Shown here in pieces: positions 34,319-43,377 of a DNA stretch of 64,000 nt; the first letter of the stretch is position 1; every line of letters starts with the position of its first letter. Below the pieces are notes generated by a model. The model saw only the letters and a program-made list of their open reading frames with translations. It was not told the DNA's origin and searched no databases. This stretch comes from an uncultured Clostridium sp. (GTDB lineage: Bacteria; Bacillota; Clostridia; UBA1212; UBA1255). Position numbers and translations under genes: made by a program. The stretch lies in assembly GCA_900543695.1 (NCBI GenBank), contig UQSG01000003.1:1-64000 (forward strand), written 5' to 3'.

Positions 34319-35548
34319 TTAATATTTTCTATACAGATGTCTTTTAAGCATTCTGCATCCCATGAAAAACAATATCGCTGCTGCTATGTGTATCGCTGCG
34401 ATTGCACCCCACGATTCCGGTAGTCTTGACAGCCCCCAGCAAAGAAGCATTGGATCAGCCAGGCTGGAAAATGGTAGAAAACGCAGCAGGTTATAGAATC
34501 TCTCATAATATATCGTATAAAACGTAAGAACGGCTGCCCCCAGGATAATAACCACACACAAACTTATATAAGAGCTTTGAAACAACGAATTTAGTCCATG
34601 ACTCACCAACAGCAGCAATTGCTGCATTACAAACGCCGCTATGAAAAGAAGAAGAATATATTCCTTAAATGTGACGGAACCTGACGTTATAAAGAACGGA
34701 CGATTCTGCGCTGACGGAAGCACGGCGCTGCACAGATCCGCTTGCAAAAAAAGGCGGGTTTTTGAGTCAAAACTGCTTAAAAGCATCGGCAGAGCAAATA
34801 CTGCGCCATATAAAACAGGCGCGCTGCAAACGGATGCAAAATAACGTGCAGCGCTAAAGGAAAAACGTTTTTTTGTCGTATCCAAAACGGAGGAAGCCCC
34901 CGATTCCTGATCCAGAAACAGCGGATATAATGCAATATACATACTTCCTATTAGTAAACAGGCAAAAGACGCCTTCCATACAGCGTTCACATAATCCAGA
35001 ATTTTCGTATTGAATAAAAAAGAGGCCTGCTTCTCCGTAATAATCTCTTTGATCCGATTTATAACGGATTGATCGGCTGCAGTTCTTTCAAGCTCTTCCA
35101 GCAGCGCTTTGTAAGCTTCCTCCGGACCGTATACTAAGGATTCATATTCATTAAGCAGCGTTTTAAAATCCGATAGGATTTCCGTTTCTGTTTCCGTAAG
35201 TGTCATTCCACCATCCGGCCGCAGGCGTATCCAATTTTCAAGCTGTTGCCTGCTTTCCTCATAACAAACCGCGGAAAATCGCCGGCCGGTCTTTTGGTAA
35301 TAAAGCGCTGCAAATTCGGCAAATTCCTCTGTTGAACAAATTTGCTTATAGAATCCCAAAGCAAATTCCTCGTCAAGACGAACCCCAAACGATTGGGCAA
35401 GCCTGACGTCCTTCTGAAGCTGAGCATCATTATTTAAATCATTTTGTTTTGTCGCGCAGATTACAAAAGAAAACCCCGTTAATACAAAAATGACGATATA
35501 GAAAGAAATCGCTTTTAAAATTTTTCCCATTTCATATTGCCAAAGCAT
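34319..35548 (-). CDS. ABC-2 type exporter membrane protein
   Basis: 409 residues. One membrane segment at the N-terminus (ISFYIVIFVLTGFSFVICA), a large external region (about 35-180), then about five more segments (ASFACLLIGSMYIALYPLFL, YILLLFIAAFVMQQLLLLVS, LCVVIILGAAVLTFYTIYYE, AAIHIAAAILFFMGCRML). No recognisable catalytic motif. Start at 35548 (MLWQYEMGK) is 4 bases after the previous stop; the longer frame lies inside the upstream gene. Confidence 0.7.
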   Translation of the reverse strand: MLWQYEMGKILKAISFYIVIFVLTGFSFVICATKQNDLNNDAQLQKDVRLAQSFGVRLDEEFALGFYKQICSTEEFAEFAALYYQKTGRRFSAVCYEESRQQLENWIRLRPDGGMTLTETETEILSDFKTLLNEYESLVYGPEEAYKALLEELERTAADQSVINRIKEIITEKQASFLFNTKILDYVNAVWKASFACLLIGSMYIALYPLFLDQESGASSVLDTTKKRFSFSAARYFASVCSAPVLYGAVFALPMLLSSFDSKTRLFLQADLCSAVLPSAQNRPFFITSGSVTFKEYILLLFIAAFVMQQLLLLVSHGLNSLFQSSYISLCVVIILGAAVLTFYTIYYERFYNLLRFLPFSSLADPMLLCWGLSRLPESWGAIAAIHIAAAILFFMGCRMLKRHLYRKY

Positions 35549-35552
35549 TTTT

Positions 35553-36884
35553 TCACCCATTTGCAAGCCTGACAAATTTGGCTCGAACTGCAAGATATAA
35601 AACAACAGAAGCCGCCGCAAGAACAAGTGCAGTAATGATTTCGATTCCAGCAGGATGCGCGGAGGTAAAACTGGCGATAAAGCGAAAGATCGGACCATTC
35701 AGCTTTCCGAAATTTTCATAACGCAAGTCAAAAAAGATATATTGACTTACGAAATAATATACGGCACAAAGAATAAAATAAACGAACGCGGCAGCTAATT
35801 TGCTTTTTAAAAAACAGGCTGCCGAAAACGCAAACAAGTTTGCCGAACTAATTACTAAAATCAGGATTATAGATTCCAAAAGCAAAAATAAGCCATAGCG
35901 CAAAGAAATCCAGTACATCGGCTGACAGTAGGCATTATATTCAGAGCTCAGCATGCCCTCTCCGAAAACAGCAATTTTATGAGGAAAGAGATATATCGCT
36001 GCGAATGCCAACAAGCCTGTAATAAATAAGCCTGCCGTCAGTACTGCAAAGCAGCCTCTGTCAAGATACCTCTTTCCGATTTTACATGTACAGGGAACCG
36101 CATATACGCATTTACTGCCTGCCCGTCCTATCATAATGCAGAAGCAGAAAAAACAAACTGACAAAAAGCAAAGAGAAAACAACATATACTGTACTTTAGA
36201 GAATACAAAAAACGGCAATATTGTATTTTCTCCAGGAGGGATATCCGTTCCATACTTTTGATTCCAGTAGGAAATTCTCAGGTCCGCCTCAAGCTTCTGC
36301 CCTCCGTTTTCGGCGATATAAGAAAGCGGTTTAGATTCATATGCTTCAAGTGTTATAAAAAGTTTAATGACTTCATCGTCTGCCGCTTCATAACGTGTTA
36401 CGATATCTCCTTCCGGCCAGGGTATATCATAATAATACGGAAATCCATATAAAGTATAGAATTCATTTCGGAAAATCCCTAACACAGTCTCATTAACCGG
36501 CTCTATAGATTCATAATACCATGTACCGCCGTTATGCTTATGATCTTCTGTAAGGGATACTCTGTTTCTGAGTTCCTTCCATAAATCATAATTTGTAATT
36601 CCAAGATTATATAATTCTTTGCGAGAGGCAATGATTTTATCGGCAGAAGCAACCAATTCTTTATATCGAGTAAGCAGATCGGTCGTTTTTGAGTATCCGC
36701 CGGTGATCAAATCGCAGGCAATCACGTATTCCGTTTTTATTTCATCAGCCGTTAAACAATAACTGCTGTCATAATCATCATGCAGCTCATATAATATATA
36801 TCCGGCAAAAAAAGAAAGTAATAAAGCCGGAATCAAAATTCCCGGGCCAAAGCAGCGTTTCAGTTCCGCCCTTACTATGTACAA
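35553..36884 (-). CDS. ABC-2 type exporter membrane protein, second subunit
   Basis: 443 residues, same topology as the following gene: N-terminal membrane helix (ILIPALLLSFFAGYILYEL), a large external part (about 40-225), then about six helices (YMLFSLCFLSVCFFCFCIMI, CFAVLTAGLFITGLLAFAAI, FLLLLESIILILVISSANLFA, and so on), ending EIITALVLAAASVVLYLAV. The two proteins and the ATPase probably form one exporter. First gene of the transcript, preceded by a strong promoter. Confidence 0.7.
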   Translation of the reverse strand: MYIVRAELKRCFGPGILIPALLLSFFAGYILYELHDDYDSSYCLTADEIKTEYVIACDLITGGYSKTTDLLTRYKELVASADKIIASRKELYNLGITNYDLWKELRNRVSLTEDHKHNGGTWYYESIEPVNETVLGIFRNEFYTLYGFPYYYDIPWPEGDIVTRYEAADDEVIKLFITLEAYESKPLSYIAENGGQKLEADLRISYWNQKYGTDIPPGENTILPFFVFSKVQYMLFSLCFLSVCFFCFCIMIGRAGSKCVYAVPCTCKIGKRYLDRGCFAVLTAGLFITGLLAFAAIYLFPHKIAVFGEGMLSSEYNAYCQPMYWISLRYGLFLLLESIILILVISSANLFAFSAACFLKSKLAAAFVYFILCAVYYFVSQYIFFDLRYENFGKLNGPIFRFIASFTSAHPAGIEIITALVLAAASVVLYLAVRAKFVRLANG

Positions 36885-37029
36885 ATAAGCTCACCTCCCA
36901 ATTAACAGGCATCACTTATAATAAAATATTTTAATGATGCATTATATAATCATAGCGAATCAGCGAAATCGCGCTTTTCATAACCTTTCTCTTTGTTTCC
37001 CTGTTATACTCTTTAATACTATGTACATA

Positions 37030-37057
37030 ATTATAAATTCAAACCGCAAGTTGTCAA
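37030..37057 (-). promoter_or_regulatory. Sigma-A promoter of the ABC exporter operon
   Basis: TTGACA (37052-37057), a 16-bp spacer and TATAAT (37030-37035) on the minus strand. The leader to the first gene is about 140 bases, long enough for post-transcriptional control, but no known riboswitch fold was recognised. Confidence 0.75.
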
Positions 37058-37100
37058 CTATTAATTTCATTTTTTGTTCATCTTTAATGCAAATGTGATT

Positions 37101-37143
37101 AAATAATAAAACAAGGAGCATCAAGTCTATGATTGCTCCTTGT
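37101..37143 (-). terminator. Terminator after the GH43 gene
   Basis: Minus strand: ACAAGGAGCA (37134-37143) pairs with TGCTCCTTGT (37111-37120) around a 13-base loop, followed by TTTATTATTT. Confidence 0.85.
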
Positions 37144-37199
37144 CCTTATAAATCGCCGCACGCCACTCTGCTTCAATGCCGTGCGTAATCCGAAAATTT

Positions 37200-38455
37200 T
37201 TATTCAAACCAAAACGAATCCACGCTGATGCTCTGTCCATTGAACAGCAGCCAGAACGGCCGGACTCCCGTCAGCGAAATTTGTAGCTCCGCCTGATAAA
37301 CGGCAAAGGCGTCCGCATCGATTTTACAGGTTCCCAAAATACCGTCGCCGCCGGAAAAAGCAGAAACGATGCCTTTCCCGCGCGCACGGATCAGCAAGCG
37401 GTGCGCGCCGTCCGAAAAATCAAGATACCGGTATTCCGCCCAGTCCTGCGTCCAGTTCCCTCCGCCGCAATGTGTCAGAATTTCGTTATTCGGGTTCTCC
37501 GGAGTGCCTTCCGGCGCAATATATCCGTTTCCCTTAAGCCGGCAGGCTACTGAAGCATCAATTTCGCGGAACGCGCAGATCGGGCCCGACGGGCCCTGAG
37601 ACGTCATTTCCACCTCCGGAATAGAACCGTCCTCCAGAAAAGCAATCGGCTCGGCGCAGACGCGCCTGCAGGTAAAACCGTTCTGAGAGGAACGATGATA
37701 GAAAACGTACCATTGCCCCTGATATTCTTCAATAGAGCCGTGGTTATTCCAGGTACAGGGATCGCAATATATATTATCGATAATAACTCCGCCCCTGTGA
37801 TAAGGGCCCAGCGGCCGGTCGGACACGGCGTATGACATGCAGGTCGCTTTTCCGCGGGAAATATCCGTGTATACGATGTAGTATTTTCCCGCGCGCTTGC
37901 GCAGGGAAGCACCCTCATGGAAGCCGTGCTCCTGTTCCGTAAGGAGTCCCGTGACAATGCTGTCTTCTTCAATGGTGCGCATATCCTCCCGGAGCCGCGC
38001 GCCTTTTAAAGAAAACTGTCCCCATAGATAATACGCCTGCCCGTCGTCATCGACAAAAACCGCAGGATCGATGCTGTCCCCGTCAGCGCCGGCAATCGGC
38101 TGCGCCTCGGAAAACGGGCCGTACGGCCGGTCGGATACGGCAACGCCCTCAAACGCGTCCTGCCCGCAGGCGTAGAGATAATATTTGCCGTTCCGAGCCG
38201 CCGCATCCGGCGCATAAAGCGGAACGCCGGGCCGCCACGGGATTCCGGGCTCATCCTGCGTATTGCGGAACGAAACCCCGTGATCCGTCCAGCGCGACAG
38301 CTGCGGATCATCCGTAGAAAAAAGGAATATTCCGTTCCGCAATATTCCTTTTTTCCGGAAATGTCGCACGAACCGTATAAATACAGGCGTCCGTCCGGCA
38401 TTACATGCGCCTCGACATCCGGGATAAAAAAATTTCTGGGCAAAAGGGGATTCAT
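37200..38455 (-). pseudogene. GH43-family glycoside hydrolase, frameshifted
   Basis: Five-bladed beta-propeller glycosidase (arabinanase/xylosidase type), no signal peptide. Frame one (38455-38320): MNPLLPRNFFIPDVEAHVMP with the catalytic base Asp, then GSCDISGKKEYCGTEY. Frame two from about 38320: FSTDDPQLSRWTDHG, GDSIDPAVFVDDDGQAYYLW with the second Asp, and HEGASLRKRAGKYYIVYTDIS with the acid Glu. A CBM6-like domain (about 325-415) ends the protein. One T is missing from the T6 run at 38318-38323; restoring it joins both frames. The break lies in a perfect hairpin. Either a recent pseudogene or a sequence error. Confidence 0.8.
38317..38355. repeat. Perfect 15-bp inverted repeat at the GH43 frameshift
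   Basis: GAAAAAAGGAATATT (38317-38331), a 9-base loop, and AATATTCCTTTTTTC (38341-38355). The frameshifted T6/A6 run is one end of the stem. Confidence 0.9.
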
Positions 38456-38733
38456 CGCTGCAATGTCTCCTTTCTGTTCGGCAGCTCATTTTGTACCGAA
38501 ACCGTAAGTTTGCACGGATATTCTTTTCCTTCAATTCCTAATGAACAAAAGCTCTCGTTCGATAGAGCAGCACACACCCTTCAGAAAAAACGCGGAAGCC
38601 GCTGCCCTGTTCGGCGCTTTGCGGATATACGATGAGATTGGACCAGACCGTCTTTCTCAGCTCTTCTTCCTGTATTTTCTTATTATATCGGCATCATTAT
38701 ATCCGAAATATTAAGAAAAGCAAGCATGCAGAT

Positions 38734-39267
38734 TTATTCCGTTTCCTCGTCTTCCGGCGCCGGCCTCCATGCCTGGCCGAAATTCACGTCTTTAAACAGC
38801 GAGGTAAGTCCGGTAATCTGTTTCAGGCGAAGAATTTCGTCCTTATCCATCCCCAGATGCTTTGAAATCCACTCGTCAGACCGGCCCAGCTCATGAAGCT
38901 CTTTAATGATGTTGCTCATCAAATCGACGTCGTGGCTTCCGCGCGCCCTGTTATGGCGGATCGTGCTTGCCATTCTCTGATCCAGAGGCTTGTCGATTAC
39001 AGAAACCGGCAGCAGGCCCTGTTCCCTTTCGTAGATGTCCGGGTTTTCCAGCATGATTCGATAGCGGTGAAATCCGTCAACAATCAGATAAATATCCTTT
39101 TGCTTTACGTAATAGCAGACGATGGGCATTGTATATCCGTCTGCTTTGATGCTTTCATAAAGAAGCTTCATCTCAGGCGGCGCTACTGCGTTGGGGTTAT
39201 AGGTATTCGGCTGGATTTTTTCGATCGGTACTGCAATAATATTGTAAGCGGGACTTTTATATTCCAT
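38734..39267 (-). CDS. ibrB: IbrB-like ParB/Srx-domain protein
   Basis: 177 residues. ParB/sulfiredoxin-like nucleotide-binding domain (about 10-110): VPIEKIQPNTYNPNAVAPPEM, YLIVDGFHRYRIM (the G-F/G-H-R motif of ParB-like proteins), and IRHNRARGSHDVDLMSNIIKEL. This is followed by a small helical part (ISKHLGMDKDEILRLKQ) that may bind DNA. It overlaps the 3' end of the PAPS-reductase-like gene by 11 bp. The same pair is known as ibrA-ibrB in E. coli, where it affects expression of prophage-borne immunoglobulin-binding proteins; the biochemical role is unknown. Confidence 0.8.
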   Translation of the reverse strand: MEYKSPAYNIIAVPIEKIQPNTYNPNAVAPPEMKLLYESIKADGYTMPIVCYYVKQKDIYLIVDGFHRYRIMLENPDIYEREQGLLPVSVIDKPLDQRMASTIRHNRARGSHDVDLMSNIIKELHELGRSDEWISKHLGMDKDEILRLKQITGLTSLFKDVNFGQAWRPAPEDEETE

Positions 39268-40588
39268 TATTTAATTCCTCGAGACTTTTGTATTTGCGCC
39301 GAATCACATCGATGCGCCTCTGCTGCTGCCTGGTAATGCCGAAGCCCATAAACCGGCAGGTATGGTCGTTCTTTAGAATACAATAACACATTCTTTTCCA
39401 GCTGGGAATATCTTTCGTGCCTTTAATATCGTCGGTATGATCCGGCAGCGGTCCGACAAAGATAACGCGCGATTTTCTTCCCAGTGTATAATTGGAAAAT
39501 CCATTTCTTCGGATATGGTAGCCGCGTTCGTTCAGCTCTTCTATAACGTCTTCATCCAGTCCGCCGCCCGTTTCATGCCAGAACTGAATAGATTTGTTGA
39601 ATTTTTTGATGTAGTTGCTCCGAAGTCTGGCGGGGAGCGTGTCTAATAGAAAAAGCGTATAGGATTTCCACGTATGTCCCTCGGGAAGGGAAATATTCCG
39701 GTACGCCATCGCTTTTGTTTTTCCATAAGTACAGCCAAAATTGACTCCGCGGACGCGCCCTACGAGCCGAACCCATATTTCCGGATCAATCACGCGGTAT
39801 AGATTCAGCGAATCTTTGGAGTAATCGTTGAATGGGGACGCGACGCGCATCTGCGACGGCTTGAGTCCCGCCTTATAATACAGATCGTATAAGCCATTAT
39901 AATCATAACCGAAAAGGTAATTGGCGTGCCATACGTCGCTCAGGAGCCAGTCATATAAAGGCGACGCGCACCAAACGTCTTTATATTGCTTACTAATCCA
40001 GCATTCGTTTTGATATCTGTATTTTTTATTTAAAAAGCCGCTGTATCTTCGCAGCGATTCCTCCGCGCGCATTCCAAGAAGGCATACCGTTTTCCCGTCG
40101 CCGTGCGTCATTCGATACCAGCGCCCGAATTGTTTGGCAAGGTCTTCCTGGTGCATACGGTACCGGTATGTGGTAATAGGATTATTTTCAAGATTAATAA
40201 CATACTCTTTCTTGGGCATTTCGCGGACCCAGCTCTCCTGTTTGGTATCATCCCAGGGATACCAGTACATTTCATAGCTGCTGAGCGCCGTTCTGGTCGC
40301 CATCGGGAGGCATACCCAATACAGCTCCGCCTGCCCCTTCAGGCGTTCAAAAGTCCGCTCAATGTATTCCGATGTTACCGTATACTGCGCTTCGAAATCC
40401 TGATGAAAGACGCCGAGCGTTTTCTCGGGATAATACCGGTTTCTGTAATCCATTACCAGGTTCAGGAGCAGTCCGCTGTCTTTTCCGCCGGAAAAGGAGA
40501 CGTAAATGTTATCAAATTCTTCAAATATCAATTTCAAGCGATCTTGCAACGCTTCATATACATTTTGCTGCAAATATTTCTTTCTCAT
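39257..40588 (-). CDS. ibrA: IbrA-like PAPS-reductase-family protein (DUF3440)
   Basis: 443 residues. PP-loop SFSGGKDSGLLLNLVMDY at about 31-48, as in phosphoadenosine-phosphosulfate reductases and DndC-type proteins, then VCLLGMRAEESLRR and the DUF3440 C-terminal region (RGVNFGCTYGKTKAMAYRN, WKRMCYCILKNDHTCRFMGFG). PP-loop enzymes adenylate a substrate, so IbrA might activate a base, nucleotide or RNA for sulfur or amine transfer. Its own promoter lies 78 bases upstream. Often found in phage-derived and accessory regions, as here. Confidence 0.85.
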   Translation of the reverse strand: MRKKYLQQNVYEALQDRLKLIFEEFDNIYVSFSGGKDSGLLLNLVMDYRNRYYPEKTLGVFHQDFEAQYTVTSEYIERTFERLKGQAELYWVCLPMATRTALSSYEMYWYPWDDTKQESWVREMPKKEYVINLENNPITTYRYRMHQEDLAKQFGRWYRMTHGDGKTVCLLGMRAEESLRRYSGFLNKKYRYQNECWISKQYKDVWCASPLYDWLLSDVWHANYLFGYDYNGLYDLYYKAGLKPSQMRVASPFNDYSKDSLNLYRVIDPEIWVRLVGRVRGVNFGCTYGKTKAMAYRNISLPEGHTWKSYTLFLLDTLPARLRSNYIKKFNKSIQFWHETGGGLDEDVIEELNERGYHIRRNGFSNYTLGRKSRVIFVGPLPDHTDDIKGTKDIPSWKRMCYCILKNDHTCRFMGFGITRQQQRRIDVIRRKYKSLEELNNGI

Positions 40589-40665
40589 AATAATATAAAA
40601 ACCTTTCTTTATATATGCTGAGCAGAAACAAATGGTATGATTCGATTTGCACAGATATCTTTTAT

Positions 40666-40694
40666 ATTATAAGAAAAAATTTTTTACTTGACAA
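40666..40694 (-). promoter_or_regulatory. Promoter of ibrAB
   Basis: TTGTCA (40689-40694), 17 bp, TATAAT (40666-40671) on the minus strand. It is divergent from the promoter at 40765. Confidence 0.75.
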
Positions 40695-40764
40695 GTTTGT
40701 TAAAGAATAAATGAAATAAACCTTGTAATGCATAAATATTTATTACATAACCGCTTTGATTGCA

Positions 40765-40793
40765 TTGCACAAATAAAAGACAGACTGTATAAT
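40765..40793 (+). promoter_or_regulatory. Promoter of the EEP-phosphoesterase gene
   Basis: TTGCAC (40765-40770), 17 bp, TATAAT (40788-40793). The start codon at 40830 is preceded by AAAGAGG. Confidence 0.75.
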
Positions 40794-40829
40794 AGTTGAT
40801 ATTATGATATCGTGAAAAGAGGTTGATAT

Positions 40830-42464
40830 ATGAGAAAGTTTGGTTTAATTGCAGGGATATCCGCAGCAGTATTAATCGTTCTATTTATGGTATTGTACTT
40901 TATGGGCATATTCAAGGATAAAATTAAAAGTAAAGATCTGTATCTGTATACGATTGTTTATTCTCAGGAAGCCAGTCAGCCTGTCATATCGGCGGCAAAA
41001 GAATTGTCTGAGACTATAAATAAAGTGTACGGGACAGAGCTGCCTGTTTTCAGTGAGGCGGAGGCACATAAGGGAAAATATGAAATTCTGATTGGCAAAA
41101 CCCAGCGCAATGAGAGCGTTTCGTATGTAGACAAGCTCCGGAGCGCAGGCTACGGATATGGTATCGAGGGAAAAAAGATTGTGATAACCGGGAGAAATTC
41201 GGAGACCACCATTCTGGCGTTGCAGGACTTTATCGAAAATGTTCTAAACAGAAATAACGGCGATAATGCAAATGCCTCGATTTTTTACTCTGAGGATGAC
41301 AACAAAACAGTTCAAGGGGAATATTTGCTTTCAGAGCTTTCTGTCGGCAAGACATCAATTGATAAATTCCGGATCGTTTATCCGGGTGAAATAGTAAATG
41401 GAGAGGATATTTTGGCGGACAGCCTCGCATCGCAGGTTTCTGAAATTACAGGCTATGTGCTTGAAGCAGTATGCGAGTATGATATTGACGACTCCGCTGA
41501 AAACGAGATTTATGTAGGAGACGTGGAAAAGAACGCTGAAATGCAATTGAACGAAAATCAGTATTATATCGGCTTCGATGGAAAAAAGATCCGGCTTTAT
41601 GGAAACAGCAGCGAGGCGTTATACCGTGCCGTAAATACACTGATCGAGCTTTTTCTTGAAACGGCAGATATAAAACATCGAATAGAGCTTGAATCCGGAA
41701 AAATTTATGATTTTGATTTATCGGAAATGCGGGCAATGTCCTTTAATGTGTATTGCGCAAATTTGACAAACGAGAGAGTCGACAGAGTACTGGATATTGT
41801 GGAAAAATATTTGCCGGATACTTTTGGCGTTCAGGAGGCAACACTAAACTGGATGCGGATTTTTCATAATAAGCTCGGTCATATCTATAAATATGTCGGG
41901 GTTGGGCGTGATGGTGAAGCTCGTGGTGAATACAGTGCTGTTTGGTATAATGCGCAGAAATTTGATCTCATCGACAGTGGAACAAAATGGCTCTCTGATA
42001 CGCCGGAGGTTGTATCAAAAGTAGAAGAATCGTCTTTAAACCGTATTTTTACATATGCGTTACTTTCGCGCAAATCGGACGGACAAAGGGTTTTCGTAAT
42101 AAACACACACCTTGAGCATAAAAGCAAGGAGGCCAGAAACAAGCAGATTGCTGTCCTTATGGACTTCGTTGATAATTATAGGGATTATCCGATTGTGTTG
42201 ACGGGAGACTTTAATTCAAAGCCTGATTCTGCCGTATACAAAGTTGTCCTCGGAAGGGAATTTTTAGATTCGGCCAAAGCAGCCAATGTAAAATATGAGG
42301 CGGCCACGTTTACGAATTACGGGGCTTCCGAATCGATTATCGATTATGTATTTGTAAGTAAGAACGGCTTTGAGGTTGAGGAATACAGAGTATGCAATGA
42401 GAAAATCAACTCAAATTTTCCTTCGGATCATCATCCTGTGCTTGTGAAATACAGGCTCAAATGA
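40830..42464 (+). CDS. Membrane-anchored endonuclease/exonuclease/phosphatase-fold protein
   Basis: 544 residues. N-terminal anchor (LIAGISAAVLIVLFMVLYFMGIF). Two similar alpha/beta segments follow (about 35-135 and 165-290), with VISAAKELSETINKVYG and EILIGKTQRNE/EIYVGDVEKNAE, resembling the N-terminal domain of hexosaminidases/alpha-glucuronidases. The C-terminal EEP domain (about 300-544) has MSFNVYC, GVQEAT (metal Glu), FVINTHLEH, LTGDFNSKP, SIIDYVFV and SDHHPVLV, the full active-site set. Extracellular Mg-dependent phosphodiesterase or phosphatase; the substrate could be nucleic acid, lipid or sugar phosphate. Confidence 0.8.
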   Translation: MRKFGLIAGISAAVLIVLFMVLYFMGIFKDKIKSKDLYLYTIVYSQEASQPVISAAKELSETINKVYGTELPVFSEAEAHKGKYEILIGKTQRNESVSYVDKLRSAGYGYGIEGKKIVITGRNSETTILALQDFIENVLNRNNGDNANASIFYSEDDNKTVQGEYLLSELSVGKTSIDKFRIVYPGEIVNGEDILADSLASQVSEITGYVLEAVCEYDIDDSAENEIYVGDVEKNAEMQLNENQYYIGFDGKKIRLYGNSSEALYRAVNTLIELFLETADIKHRIELESGKIYDFDLSEMRAMSFNVYCANLTNERVDRVLDIVEKYLPDTFGVQEATLNWMRIFHNKLGHIYKYVGVGRDGEARGEYSAVWYNAQKFDLIDSGTKWLSDTPEVVSKVEESSLNRIFTYALLSRKSDGQRVFVINTHLEHKSKEARNKQIAVLMDFVDNYRDYPIVLTGDFNSKPDSAVYKVVLGREFLDSAKAANVKYEAATFTNYGASESIIDYVFVSKNGFEVEEYRVCNEKINSNFPSDHHPVLVKYRLK

Positions 42465-42639
42465 TTTTTTGCAATTTTTTCAATTAACAGTCAAAATCAT
42501 TTGAAATTTTGCAGATTTATCAAGATATATACAGTGAAACTGGTGTGTGCTGAACGGCGCACACCAAAATCGTCAAGAAAGAAAAGGCGCGGGGCGCAGA
42601 ACGCTTTTGATCCTTCTGGTGGATGCGCGAATGAGCAGC

Positions 42640-43180
42640 AATTAACGCAAAGCGCCGGAAAAATCTTGTTATGCTGTTGGAAAAGCGACGGGAAAACTCG
42701 AATTATGGAAACATGTGTATATCAGCGCAAGGCCACAGCGCAGACAGTCAAGAAGCGCCAGAAGACAGTTCCAAAACAGACCAGAAAATCATATTCATGT
42801 ACGCAAAAGGAATGACAACACGTCAAATAGAGAGGCATTAGAGATGTTCATACCAGATGGAACGGATAAGAATGCTGCCTGTGGCAAAAGAGTGGCAGCA
42901 ACGGCCTCCGAGGTCATTTATAAGGACGTATTGGGAAACGAAAAGGAAAGTGCCAAGTTCCGAGCGTTCGTGCTCAACGGCCTGCAAAGCCGTGGTGTGA
43001 AGGATATTTTCATCGCCTGCACGGATATCCTCGCCGGATTTGAGGCGGCCATCCATGTCGCCTTTCCTCAGACCGAACTTCAGAACTCCAGCATCCTCCA
43101 GCTGCGCAGCAAAGCCAAATCCGTGTTTCCGACCGATGACAGCCTGCTTAAAATGCCATATCTGGCCATGATGGATAATC
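42640..43180 (+). pseudogene. IS256-family transposase remnant
   Basis: Pieces in two frames: NLVMLLEKRRENSNYGN, QKIIFMYAKGMTTRQIERH (then stop), ILPVAKEWQQRP in another frame, ESAKFRAFVLNGLQSRGVKD with IFIACTDILAGFEAA, and SLLKMPYLAMMD. These follow the order of an IS256/Mutator-type transposase (MYAKGMTTRQI, LPVAKEWQ, RGVKDI-IAC-D-L-GF, LKM-YLA-MD) with frameshifts and internal deletions. Inactive. Confidence 0.75.
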
Positions 43181-43377
43181 ACGAGGACGTGTCAGGCCTG
43201 GAGTATGAGCCATTCCCAGAAGGTTCTCTATTTGCGCCACATTATGACCTTTACACCGCATTTGGGATTGCGCCAGAGGAAGCCACGGGTTGCCCTTCTG
43301 ATTAACCGTGATTCCTCTGGCACCGTTTTCCCCGTCTCTTTTTCGCATATTATCAATAATATTCTGTTCCTTACAAA

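Noticed and set aside
38317..38355. Programmed ribosomal frameshift in GH43
   Set aside because: A hairpin next to a homopolymer is suggestive, but GH43 enzymes are not known to use frameshifting and the hairpin is upstream and around the slip site rather than 5-9 bases after it.
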